The translations under genes were made by a program, and so were the position numbers. A stretch of DNA of 64,000 nt, taken from NCBI RefSeq assembly GCF_016695175.1, contig NZ_CP068023.1:2681501-2745500 (forward strand), in the 5' to 3' direction. Each line of letters begins with the position of its first letter. Position 1 is the stretch's first letter. This DNA comes from Pseudoalteromonas sp. GCY. Lineage in GTDB: Bacteria > Pseudomonadota > Gammaproteobacteria > Enterobacterales > Alteromonadaceae. This document shows positions 8,488 through 16,299 of this stretch, in pieces. The notes beneath the pieces were generated by a model, which made no database searches, was not told the DNA's origin, and saw nothing but the letters and a program-made list of their open reading frames with translations.

Positions 8488-8516
8488 ATTATCTCGAAGA
8501 TTGCAGGGGGATGCAA
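8488..8516 (-). promoter_or_regulatory. sigma-70 promoter of ffs
   Basis: On the minus strand TTGCAT (8511-8516) and GATAAT (8488-8493) are separated by 17 bp. A GC-rich stretch (CCCGCGCC) follows the -10, typical of stringently controlled stable-RNA promoters. Transcription would start about 20-25 nt before the mature 5' end, in keeping with the RNase P-processed leader of 4.5S RNA. Confidence 0.75.
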
Positions 8517-8527
8517 GGGAAAAGTCA

Positions 8528-8574
8528 AAAAGCTTGGCTAACTGGGTGATGTTTAAACAGTTTGCCAAGCTTTT
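8528..8574 (-). terminator. intrinsic terminator of the DUF3014 gene
   Basis: Arms 8528-8538 (AAAAGCTTGGC) and 8564-8574 are perfect complements. The stem extends after one mismatch through AACTG/CAGTT to a 13-nt loop. Read leftward, the stem is followed by TTTTTGACTTTT. It insulates ffs from the gene upstream. Confidence 0.8.
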
Positions 8575-8597
8575 GTGGATTTTATGAGGCTGTACGC

Positions 8598-9476
8598 TTA
8601 TTTGTTCAACGCAATTTTGATTTCTTCTAGACGCTTTTTCACTTTCTTCATGTTTTCAGGGCCCATTCTTAAAAACTGTTTTTGCGCCGGAGAAAGTTGC
8701 TCCCATTCTGCATAAGCATATTTATAGGTAACTGAGTCTTTTACCAAAGGTAATGCGGTATCTGGAATGGGTGTTGCCAACAACTCGTCGATTGCATCAG
8801 TTAACGTGCCGTTGAATGCATCTCCTTCGTAGCCTATTTCTTCGTATGCTTCTTCAAATAATGGTTTGTATTGGTCATATAATCTAACCACTTGTGCGGT
8901 ACTCATGGTGTCGAACATAGCGACATAAGGTGTGTAACGCTCGTAGCTGTTAGGATCGGTAATAATAATGTCGTCATCAATTACGCTAAAGCCATCTTGC
9001 GGCTTCACCACTGGTGCGTGATTTTCTGCCACTTTACCCTTTGCTAGGTTATCTACATAAACCACCGTGCGGCGGATCACGTCATCGTCTGCCAGCAATT
9101 TTACCGCTTGATTAGAGAGATAATTCGATACTGCTTCTTTAATTTCTGTATCACTTTGTGAAAGCGGCGGTAGTGTTACTTCAGGTTCAACCGGTTCTAC
9201 TTGCTCTGGCTCGATTTGCTCTCGTTGCGGTGGCAGGGTTACTTCAGGCTCTACCACTTGTTCTGGTGGTGTTTCTCTGGCGGTATTGACCAGTGGCGTT
9301 TCGGTTTGTTCAGGCACAACAATATCTTGCTTTACCTTTTGGCTTTCCGTCGATGGAGTGTCTTTTTTTGCTAGCACAAACACAGCCACAATAATCAACG
9401 CTAGTACAACTACTGCGGCAAATAACAACTGGCTGTTAGAAGGTCTTTTATTACCTTCTTGATGATTTTCTGACAT
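8598..9476 (-). CDS. DUF3014 membrane-anchored protein
   Basis: A 292-residue protein with a short cytoplasmic N-terminus, one membrane helix (about residues 19-36), a Pro/Glu/Val-rich linker (about 40-105, with VEPEVTLPP twice) and a periplasmic C-terminal domain from about 107. The C-terminal domain matches the DUF3014 family; its function is unknown. The linker looks like a spacer through the cell wall. The start is supported by GAGGGAGT, 6-7 bp upstream of ATG 9476. It is monocistronic, with its own terminator at 8528-8574. Confidence 0.8.
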   Translation of the reverse strand: MSENHQEGNKRPSNSQLLFAAVVVLALIIVAVFVLAKKDTPSTESQKVKQDIVVPEQTETPLVNTARETPPEQVVEPEVTLPPQREQIEPEQVEPVEPEVTLPPLSQSDTEIKEAVSNYLSNQAVKLLADDDVIRRTVVYVDNLAKGKVAENHAPVVKPQDGFSVIDDDIIITDPNSYERYTPYVAMFDTMSTAQVVRLYDQYKPLFEEAYEEIGYEGDAFNGTLTDAIDELLATPIPDTALPLVKDSVTYKYAYAEWEQLSPAQKQFLRMGPENMKKVKKRLEEIKIALNK

Positions 9477-10016
9477 GGGGACTCCCTCTTCGTCATTGTT
9501 GATACGCGTTAATGTAAAGCTATCACCAAATACTTGACTAATAACTTAATGCGCGCTGAAACCCTAAAAAAATGCGTTGTGGTGCAAACTCTGGCTACAC
9601 CTTGTTCAAACATTTGATCTTAATAAAAATACTTGAGCACCGAACTTAAGTTCAGTACATTGAAGTTAAGTTAAATTGCCACTTTATTAAATACAAAATC
9701 GCGCCAATTAGCGACTAAATTAAACCGCTAGTTTGTTAAAATTTGTTTGTGCCACCATAGCGCTTTAGTGCTTAAATTTCAAAATAATAGCCTAATATGT
9801 CGCGCGGGTATGTGCACTCAGACAACTTGGGTTTTAGCTAGGTTCAACTAGAATAAATGATACAACCTACAAACGGCTTAAGTTACTACTAAAAATAACG
9901 CATTTACTGGAGTTATCAACTCTTTGCACCTAAAGCATTGCAACACCAATAAAGATAAATAACGCATAAAAAGACCAAATTTAAATTAAGCAAATTTAAC
10001 AGCAGGATGGCCTCTT
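9477..10016. other. 540-bp AT-rich divergent intergenic region
   Basis: This lies between the leftward DUF3014 gene and the rightward patatin gene and must hold both promoters. I could not fix either with confidence; several TTG-rich and TAAT-like hexamers occur at poor spacing. The most distinct element is the palindrome at 9642-9653. No RNA gene or sizeable reading frame was recognised. Confidence 0.4.
9642..9653. repeat. perfect 12-bp palindrome, possible operator
   Basis: GAACTTAAGTTC is a perfect palindrome. A related half (GAAGTTAAGTT) starts 10 bp downstream of it. A dimeric regulator binding here could act on either divergent gene. No family assignment is possible. Confidence 0.35.
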
Positions 10017-11156
10017 TTGAGAAAGCATAGAACGAGTGATAAAAAAATTGCCTTACTACTGACTGGAGGTGGTGCAAGGGCCGCTTATCAAGTTGGGGTA
10101 TTAAAGGCGCTTGCGCAGAGTATGCCTCGTACTTCTCCCCTCCCTTTTGAAATCATTACTGGTACCTCTGCCGGGGCAATTAACTCGGCGGGGATTGCCT
10201 GTTACGCATCTTGCTTTCACCTAGCGGTGAAAAAAGTGGAATATATTTGGAAGAACTTTAGCACCGACATGGTGTACAAAAGCTCGTTTACTGGTGCATA
10301 CGGCCATTTATTTGCCAATATGATGCGTAGCTTTCAAGCGCAGTACCTTAATCAGCCACCAGCCAGCTTGTTAAATAACTCGCCGCTTAGAAAGCTGCTA
10401 GCCAATGTGCTTGATTTAAATCGCATCGATCACAATCTGCACCATCATTATCTTGATGCCATCGCAATTACGGTTTCGAGCTATTCTACAGGTAAGTCTG
10501 TGGCGTTTTATCAGGCGAACAATGCCACTCCTTGGCAGCGCTCAAAGCGCGAAGGCGTTCCGGGCACGATTTCGCTCGACTTACTTATGGCAAGTTCGGC
10601 TATACCAATGGTGTTTCCAAGCGTGCGCGTTAAGCATCACTATTATGGTGATGGCTCCATCCACCAGCTCTCCCCGCTTAGCCCTGCCATTCATTTAGGT
10701 GCGGATAAAATCTTTGTGATTGGTGTTGAGCAGCCTAAACTACCACAGCCGCTCGGTTATGAGCCGCATTTTCCGGGAATGTCTGTGGTCGCCGGTCACC
10801 TGCTAGACAGTGTGTTTAGCGATACCTTAAATTCAGACATCGAACGGCTCGATCGCGTCAACCGTACGGTAAGTTTGTTACCGGCCAGAGAAAAACACAA
10901 AGAGCTCAGACGAATAGACCATATGATCATCAACCCAACGGTTAACTTTAATGAAATTGCAGATCATTATTACGAAGATATGCCATTGGCAATAAAGCTA
11001 TTGCTCAGAACCATGGGGGTTAAAAAACACTCACCGTCGAGTTTAACGAGCTATTTGTTGTTTGAACGTACTTATACACAAAAACTCATTGAGCTTGGAT
11101 TTGAAGACGGCATGAACCGCTTGGACGAAATCAGAGCGTTTTTGGAACTCAAGTAA
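10017..11156 (+). CDS. patatin-like phospholipase
   Basis: A 379-residue Ser-Asp lipase of the patatin family. The oxyanion loop GGGAR is at residues 17-21, the nucleophile elbow GTSAG at 49-53 (Ser51) and the catalytic Asp in DGS at 211-213. There is no signal peptide, so it is probably a cytoplasmic acyl hydrolase. The start is TTG 10017, supported by AGGA 9 bp upstream; the ATG at 10007 is out of frame and stops quickly. The next two genes follow at 30 and 6 bp, so an operon is likely. Confidence 0.88.
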   Translation: MRKHRTSDKKIALLLTGGGARAAYQVGVLKALAQSMPRTSPLPFEIITGTSAGAINSAGIACYASCFHLAVKKVEYIWKNFSTDMVYKSSFTGAYGHLFANMMRSFQAQYLNQPPASLLNNSPLRKLLANVLDLNRIDHNLHHHYLDAIAITVSSYSTGKSVAFYQANNATPWQRSKREGVPGTISLDLLMASSAIPMVFPSVRVKHHYYGDGSIHQLSPLSPAIHLGADKIFVIGVEQPKLPQPLGYEPHFPGMSVVAGHLLDSVFSDTLNSDIERLDRVNRTVSLLPAREKHKELRRIDHMIINPTVNFNEIADHYYEDMPLAIKLLLRTMGVKKHSPSSLTSYLLFERTYTQKLIELGFEDGMNRLDEIRAFLELK

Positions 11157-11186
11157 GATTTACAATAATAAAAATAGGTAGTAAAG

Positions 11187-12080
11187 ATGTATAAACCTAC
11201 TATAAGTGCACTTATGCTTATCGCACTTGGGTCAATTTCATTTAGCGCACAAAGCCAAACGTTCGACGTTGTTCAAACCATCCAAAATAACACCGCTGAG
11301 TTTAGCGGCTTAGATAATCCAAGGCAGCTGCGTTTTAATCACCAAGGTACGCAGGCCGTTGCAGTAAGTGGCGACGATAACGCAGTGGTTACATTTACGC
11401 TTAATGCAAATAAGCACCTAGTCCAAGATCAACTCTTTCAATCGAGCGACGCGCATCCACTTTTACTTACTGGCGCATCCGATGCGGTATTCGTCAATAA
11501 CAATCTCATTCTTAACACTAGCTTTTACGATGGTGCATTGGATGTGTTAGTAAATAAAGAGGCTAACGCGCTTATCGTCGCAGGTTATGAAGGCGATGTC
11601 ATTACGCTGTGGCAACAGGCACAAGGTACTTATACTGTTAAGCAGCGCATCGTTAAAGATGACACTAACCTGCTCGCACTCAGTAAACCACAAGCCTTGG
11701 TTGCAAGCTCAGATTTCACTGTTTTTTATGTTGCAGCGGCGGGCAGTAACAGCATTTTAGCCTTTGAACGTCAACAAAACGGCCAATATCATTTGCTCCA
11801 GACCATTGATGCAAACCAAGTTGGCAAGCCACTTAACGGTGTCTCCACCTTATTACTTGCTCCTGATGGCAAAAGGTTGTTCGCAGCCTCAGAGAGTAGC
11901 TCTGGTATTGCAGAGTTTAGCGTTACCGCAACAGGCAAGCTCACACATATCGCAACTTTTGATGATTTGACCAATCCCTTAGCCAATATATCGGCCTTGG
12001 CTTTTGTAACTGACCCAAATCATTTAGCCGTATCTCTTGCAAAACAAGATTCCATCAAAATACTCAAAATAAGGAAGTAG
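11187..12080 (+). CDS. secreted beta-propeller (lactonase-like) protein
   Basis: A 297-residue protein with a signal peptide (about residues 1-23, cleavage after AQS). The rest is built of repeated strands such as PRQLRFNHQGTQAVAV and VSTLLLAPDGKRLFAAS, each ending in a sugar-lactonase/YVTN-like turn. This suggests a seven-bladed propeller of the 6-phosphogluconolactonase/YncE type. No catalytic metal site could be identified, so the role is unknown; a periplasmic binding or scaffold function is as likely as lactonase activity. Confidence 0.65.
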   Translation: MYKPTISALMLIALGSISFSAQSQTFDVVQTIQNNTAEFSGLDNPRQLRFNHQGTQAVAVSGDDNAVVTFTLNANKHLVQDQLFQSSDAHPLLLTGASDAVFVNNNLILNTSFYDGALDVLVNKEANALIVAGYEGDVITLWQQAQGTYTVKQRIVKDDTNLLALSKPQALVASSDFTVFYVAAAGSNSILAFERQQNGQYHLLQTIDANQVGKPLNGVSTLLLAPDGKRLFAASESSSGIAEFSVTATGKLTHIATFDDLTNPLANISALAFVTDPNHLAVSLAKQDSIKILKIRK

Positions 12081-12086
12081 TAACGC

Positions 12087-12668
12087 ATGTGGCCAACTGA
12101 TAAACCACTGATCGGACACCATGTCACCCTTGAACCATTATCAACAACACATATTAATGCGCTGCAACAGGCAGTAAAAGATGGTGAAGCTTGGAAGCTT
12201 TGGTATGCCAATGTACCCACTCCAGACGATATGGAGTGCTATGTTAACACTGCGATAAGCCAAGCATCTGAAGGCAACATTGCCTATGCGGTAAGGCTAA
12301 ATAGCAGCAACGAAATCGTGGGAACTACCCGCTATTACAATGCAGATATAGCCAATCGCCGTGCCATGCTAGGCTATACTTGGTACAGCGATAAAGTGCG
12401 TCGAACAGCGGTTAACACGGAGTGTAAGTTTTTGCTGTTGCAGCAACTTTTTGAAGATTTTGACGCCATTGCCGTAGAGTTTAGAACCCATTTTTTTAAT
12501 CATGCCTCTCGCAATGCCATTGAGCGACTTGGCGCCAAGCTCGATGGTATCTTGCGCAGCCACCAGATCGGTAGAAACGGCGAACTAAGAGACACCGTTG
12601 TGTATTCGATTATCGCCTCAGAATGGTCCACCGTTAAGCAGCATTTATTGAGCAAGCTCGACAGGTAG
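12087..12668 (+). CDS. GNAT-family N-acetyltransferase (RimJ/RimL-like)
   Basis: A 193-residue single-domain acetyltransferase. The pattern fits the RimJ/RimL branch: an N-terminal strand giving LEPLSTTHINAL, a central VGTTRYYN and AMLGYTWY strand pair, and the late NHASRNAIERLGAKLDG helix that closes the acetyl-CoA site. It starts 6 bp after the propeller gene. The IS110-type element begins about 40 bp after its stop codon; a small hairpin (GCAGG-GTAAA-CCTGC, 12691-12705) sits between them and may be its transcript end. Confidence 0.85.
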   Translation: MWPTDKPLIGHHVTLEPLSTTHINALQQAVKDGEAWKLWYANVPTPDDMECYVNTAISQASEGNIAYAVRLNSSNEIVGTTRYYNADIANRRAMLGYTWYSDKVRRTAVNTECKFLLLQQLFEDFDAIAVEFRTHFFNHASRNAIERLGAKLDGILRSHQIGRNGELRDTVVYSIIASEWSTVKQHLLSKLDR

Positions 12669-12707
12669 GTAGTAAAAGCATAAAAGATCGCAGGGTAAAC
12701 CTGCTTA

Positions 12708-12720
12708 TATGGACTCCTCC
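12708..12720. repeat. left subterminal inverted repeat of the IS
   Basis: TATGGACTCCTCC, perfectly complementary to 14090-14102. This is the side 3' of the transposase gene. Confidence 0.75.
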
Positions 12721-12992
12721 AATTGTACAAGCCATTTTTAGCATTATTAGTGTGATTGCGTGCTTATATCCGGGCTCTTGATGAGGTGCTACCTCGGCCT
12801 CTTTGATGTATTCGCGCCCTTGTGCCTTATCTCCTACGCGGTATTTGTATACACCTGCGGTTTAACAGGCTCTCAAGGGTGGGTCTCACCGCTTAATGCT
12901 CTATCTTGGCTTGTTCAATACTGGGGGTAATCTCAGTATACTTTTTGCTTTCTTTTTCTGTTTATCTTGATTTTTTCTTCTGTTACTCAGTG
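12721..12992 (-). ncRNA. candidate IS1111 bridge RNA region
   Basis: This 272-bp non-coding segment follows the transposase stop, where IS1111 elements encode the RNA that guides recombination. It contains a GAGGT-GCT-ACCTC hairpin (12783-12795) nested in a GGGC/GCCC closure. Two 9-nt matches to element junctions were found: ATCTCCTAC at 12829-12837 equals the flank at 14104-14112, and TGCTTATAT at 12761-12769 equals the junction at 12702-12710. Guide loops of bridge RNAs are expected to match junction sequences. RNA ends and folding are not determined here. Confidence 0.6.
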
Positions 12993-14024
12993 CTATGCCG
13001 CTAAGATTTTTGGCTCGTATGTTGAACCGTTTTTAAGTAAGGCATAGGCAGTTCTAACCGTTTTGTTGGCCAATGCAATGGCAACACATTTCACGCTTTT
13101 CTTGGCGAGTAGGTTTTTTATCCAGCGTTCTTTCTCTGTGGTCGCTTCTTTATGTTTTAGCCTGCTGACTACCGTTCTTGCACCGAGAAACAGGTTTTTC
13201 CTTAATGTATTGCCTCGTCTTTTGGGGATATGCCCTATCTTGGCTTTTCCGCCTGATGAGTGCTGGGTCGGTGTAACACCTGCACATGCTGCAGCCCCTC
13301 TGGCATCACTAAATTGTGAAGTATTGCCTAAAAAGGATAGCAGCTCTATCGCGGTAATTGGGCCAACGCCTTCTAATGCCATTAAACGCTGGCAACTGTC
13401 ATTTTGCTTGGTTATCGCTTCAACTTGTTTATGTAGCTGTGCTTTAGCGTTGCTTTGTGTTTTATATAGGTCATAACTCACCGCGAGTGCTTGTTTTAAT
13501 GCGATAGGGAGCGCATTTTCAGCATCTTCTAAAATATCTGGAACCGCTTGTGTTAACGCTGCATCGCCTTGATTAATGACAACACCAAACTCTAATAGCA
13601 ATCCACGTATTTGATTTGAAAGCTGGGTCTTTTGTTTATCTACTAAGGTTCTCGCTTGGCTCAGTGACTGCAACGTTTGCTCTTCAACTGTCATGATTTT
13701 ACAGGGCTTCACGTTGTATGCTTGGCTTGCACTGGCAATGGCGAGGACATCGTTTGCATCGGTTTTTTGGCCTTGCCTAAACGCTTTTACGAACTTAGGG
13801 GGAAGCAACATGACGTCGTGCCCCAGTGACAGTGCTTTGCGAGCAATATGCTGGGCGCTACCACAAGCTTCCATCACGACCTTTGAACCCTCGGTTTTTG
13901 CTAGCAACTCAAGCATAGGTTCGCGTTTCATTGGCTTATTAAACTTGAGTTTATTGCCTTTCAGCTGTGCCACCTGGAAAATGTTTTTTGCCAAGTCGAT
14001 AGCAATTAAATTAGACTGTGTCAT
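12993..14024 (-). CDS. IS110-family transposase (DEDD + catalytic serine)
   Basis: A 343-residue recombinase. The N-terminal RuvC-like DEDD domain shows AIDLAKN (first Asp), VVMEACGSA (Glu) and TDANDVLAI (Asp pair). The C-terminal Tnp2 domain has the helix-hairpin LMALEGVGPITAIELL and CAGVTPTQHSSGGKAK, holding the nucleophilic serine. The start is ATG 14024 (MTQSNLIAID), with AAGGAGT 7 bp upstream; the frame extends to 14105 without a better signal. The ribosome site is itself part of a third copy of the terminal-repeat core. The gene appears intact. Confidence 0.93.
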   Translation of the reverse strand: MTQSNLIAIDLAKNIFQVAQLKGNKLKFNKPMKREPMLELLAKTEGSKVVMEACGSAQHIARKALSLGHDVMLLPPKFVKAFRQGQKTDANDVLAIASASQAYNVKPCKIMTVEEQTLQSLSQARTLVDKQKTQLSNQIRGLLLEFGVVINQGDAALTQAVPDILEDAENALPIALKQALAVSYDLYKTQSNAKAQLHKQVEAITKQNDSCQRLMALEGVGPITAIELLSFLGNTSQFSDARGAAACAGVTPTQHSSGGKAKIGHIPKRRGNTLRKNLFLGARTVVSRLKHKEATTEKERWIKNLLAKKSVKCVAIALANKTVRTAYALLKNGSTYEPKILAA

Positions 14025-14025
14025 G

Positions 14026-14036
14026 TATGGACTCCT
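14026..14036. repeat. third copy of the IS repeat core, at the transposase ribosome site
   Basis: TATGGACTCCT lies in direct orientation with the left repeat and inverted to the right repeat (14092-14102). On the transposase mRNA this copy is the Shine-Dalgarno region, and the upstream inverted copy could pair with it if it is transcribed. Confidence 0.5.
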
Positions 14037-14089
14037 TATTTGGTAAAAGTGTTTTGCAATATCTTTATACCGTACTCTCCCGATAAGGG

Positions 14090-14102
14090 GGAGGAGTCCA
14101 TA
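14090..14102. repeat. right subterminal inverted repeat of the IS
   Basis: Complement of 12708-12720, on the transposase-start side. Confidence 0.75.
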
Positions 14103-14176
14103 CATCTCCTACTCAGTGTCGTAGGAGGCGCTTTACGCGGCGATCTGTTAAAAAAGCATAAATTTAAGAAACGTTA

Positions 14177-16147
14177 TTACGGTAGGCCATCGAGTAAAAA
14201 CTGCTCCGCACGTTCAACGCGACGGGGTTTCCCCTTTAACAGCAAAACATCATTAACGCGTAAAACGGTTTGCTCATCTGGTTGAGCAATCTCTTCGCCG
14301 TCGCGTCTTAGCGCAGTAATATCAACGCGCTTAACGTTGAGCTCAAGCTCTGCAATTGACTTGTTTACGGCAAATGCATGGTCAGGCAAAGCGATGGCAT
14401 GCAAATATTCTAACCGCTCACCTTTCACTTCATGCAGATCACTGCTATCTCCAGCAAAAAAACCATGTAAATACGGATAACGATTTTCTCGCTCTTTACT
14501 GACGCGACGAAAAATCCTGCGCATTGGCACGCCAGACATGTACAGCACATGAGAAACCAGCATCAAACTTGCTTCTAAAGTTTCTGGCACAACTTCTGCG
14601 ACGCCCATGGCTTTTAATTGCTCCATGTAGCTGTCATCTTTCATTCGTACCAAGATCTTCACTTCGTGGGTGCGCCGACGAATGGCGTCTACAACCACTT
14701 GCGTCTGTTCAAAGTCATCAAAGGTAATAATAACCAAGCGCGCTTTATCAATATTTGCTGACTTTAATAGCGTTTTTTGTGCCGCATGTCCAAATAACAC
14801 GGGCTCACCCGCAATTTGTGCGTCTTGTACAATTTGCGGGTTACGCTCTACCGCAATATAAGGAATAGCCTCTGGACGTAAAAATCGTGCGATAGTTTGA
14901 CCAACACGCGCGTAGCCAAAAATTACAACATGATTTTTTAAATCAGCCGCGTTATAACCACTTGGTGCTTCGGGTTGCCAGTCTTTTTCTATCCCTAATA
15001 TATTAAGAATATGCGCGGTTTTACTTATAAGATAAGGCGTTAACGCCATAGAAAACACGCCAAGCGTAATCAAGAAAGACACTTCATTCTTGTCTAGTAA
15101 CTGATGTTTACTGGCAAGAGCAACTAATACAAAGCCGAACTCCCCCATTTGCCAGATCAAAATACCAGCACCCCATGCGTCTTTTTTACGCTCTCCCATT
15201 AACTGCGCAACGCCAACGATGATCAACACTTTGATCACAAGTACAGCAGCAAGTGCTGCGACAATATAAATAAACTGGTCGAGTACATAAGGAATATCTA
15301 GTTGCATACCCACTGTGACAAAAAAGAGTCCCATCAGAATATCTCTAAATGGTCTAATTTCTGCCTCAAGCTGATGCCGATATTGGCTTTCCCCTAACAT
15401 CATGCCCGCTAAAAATGCGCCAAGTGCCATTGAAAGCCCGAATGCATAAGTGAGCGAACCCGCGCACAGGGCAACAACCAAGGTAGATAAAACAAAGAGC
15501 TCGTCTGTTCTTACTAACGCGATTTCGTTAAATATTCTAGGTAGTAACCACTTACCTATTGCCCATAAAACCAGACACACAACCGCACCCTTGGCAAACG
15601 CAAAAAGTAACGCTGATGCCAGCTCTGAATTACTCGCAGAGGAAATAAGCGGAAATGCGATTAGCAGCGGCACAACAGCAATATCTTGAAATAACAACAT
15701 GCCGATACCGAGTTGACCATGACGTGTGTTGAGCATTCCCAGCTCTTTTAACAGCTTAACCACAACCGCCGTAGAAGAAAGTGCGATGAGACTCGCAATC
15801 ACAAATGCGCCCACCCACTCATATTGCATAAAACGCAACACTAACATACCAATGATCGTGGTCACAATGACCTGCAAACTCCCTAAGCCGAATACTACGT
15901 TTCGCATTGCCATTAATTTTGGCACGGAAAATTCAAGCCCTAAACTGAACAGTAAGAACACGATCCCAAGCTCGGCCATAAAGTGAATTTCTTGGCTGTC
16001 ACTCATCCATCCAATGCCGTGACTGCCCGCAATGACCCCAGTGAGCAAATAAGCCAGAATAGGCGGCAAGCCAATCCGCTTAAAGGACCAGACTAAAATC
16101 ACAGCACATAACAGCAAGGCAAAAACCTGCGCGAAGATACTTTGCAA
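14177..16147 (-). CDS. Kef-type CPA2 cation:proton antiporter with RCK domain
   Basis: A 656-residue inner-membrane transporter. About 12 hydrophobic helices fill residues 1-385, with the CPA2 signatures LSSTAVVVKLLKELG (123-137) and FQDIAVVP (153-160, ion-binding Asp). A TrkA_N/RCK nucleotide-binding domain begins near residue 403 (VVIFGYARVGQTIA), and a TrkA_C domain occupies about 570-656. It resembles KefB/KefC and YbaL, which exchange K+ for H+ under ligand control; which one cannot be told. A CTCCTAC...GTAGGAG hairpin lies just downstream at 14106-14127, next to the IS end. Confidence 0.88.
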   Translation of the reverse strand: MQSIFAQVFALLLCAVILVWSFKRIGLPPILAYLLTGVIAGSHGIGWMSDSQEIHFMAELGIVFLLFSLGLEFSVPKLMAMRNVVFGLGSLQVIVTTIIGMLVLRFMQYEWVGAFVIASLIALSSTAVVVKLLKELGMLNTRHGQLGIGMLLFQDIAVVPLLIAFPLISSASNSELASALLFAFAKGAVVCLVLWAIGKWLLPRIFNEIALVRTDELFVLSTLVVALCAGSLTYAFGLSMALGAFLAGMMLGESQYRHQLEAEIRPFRDILMGLFFVTVGMQLDIPYVLDQFIYIVAALAAVLVIKVLIIVGVAQLMGERKKDAWGAGILIWQMGEFGFVLVALASKHQLLDKNEVSFLITLGVFSMALTPYLISKTAHILNILGIEKDWQPEAPSGYNAADLKNHVVIFGYARVGQTIARFLRPEAIPYIAVERNPQIVQDAQIAGEPVLFGHAAQKTLLKSANIDKARLVIITFDDFEQTQVVVDAIRRRTHEVKILVRMKDDSYMEQLKAMGVAEVVPETLEASLMLVSHVLYMSGVPMRRIFRRVSKERENRYPYLHGFFAGDSSDLHEVKGERLEYLHAIALPDHAFAVNKSIAELELNVKRVDITALRRDGEEIAQPDEQTVLRVNDVLLLKGKPRRVERAEQFLLDGLP

Positions 16148-16299
16148 TCTGCCTCCTGAGCGAAAAGTTGACGGGGAATATAGGTGGATTTCTTTTTCTT
16201 TCTCTTAAATATAGCAAGCGTTTGTTTTTAAGCCAGTTTAAATTTTTGGCATAAAGTTCGCATATTAATCACGTATTGTTGTATTTAAGGGGAAGAAAT

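Larger units (their letters stand above)
12708..14102 (-). mobile_element. IS110-family element, IS1111-like
   Basis: A DEDD/serine transposase gene is bracketed by a perfect 13-bp inverted repeat, TATGGACTCCTCC at 12708-12720 and its complement at 14090-14102. Subterminal inverted repeats of this size and a long non-coding segment on the 3' side of the transposase mark the IS1111 subgroup. True ends lie a few bases outside the repeats. No direct target duplication was seen, as usual for this family. It separates the GNAT gene from the Kef antiporter. Confidence 0.8.

Noticed and set aside
8322..8528. 68-residue minus-strand reading frame
   Set aside because: It lies over the 4.5S RNA gene and its promoter; no protein family resemblance.
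10007..10030. ATG start for the patatin gene
   Set aside because: Out of frame and stops after seven codons; TTG 10017 fits.
12859..12864. TAAACC in the candidate bridge RNA as a right-target guide in the opposite orientation
   Set aside because: Six nucleotides only; expected several times by chance in this length.
13063..14046. 137- and 117-residue plus-strand frames
   Set aside because: Antisense to the IS110 transposase.
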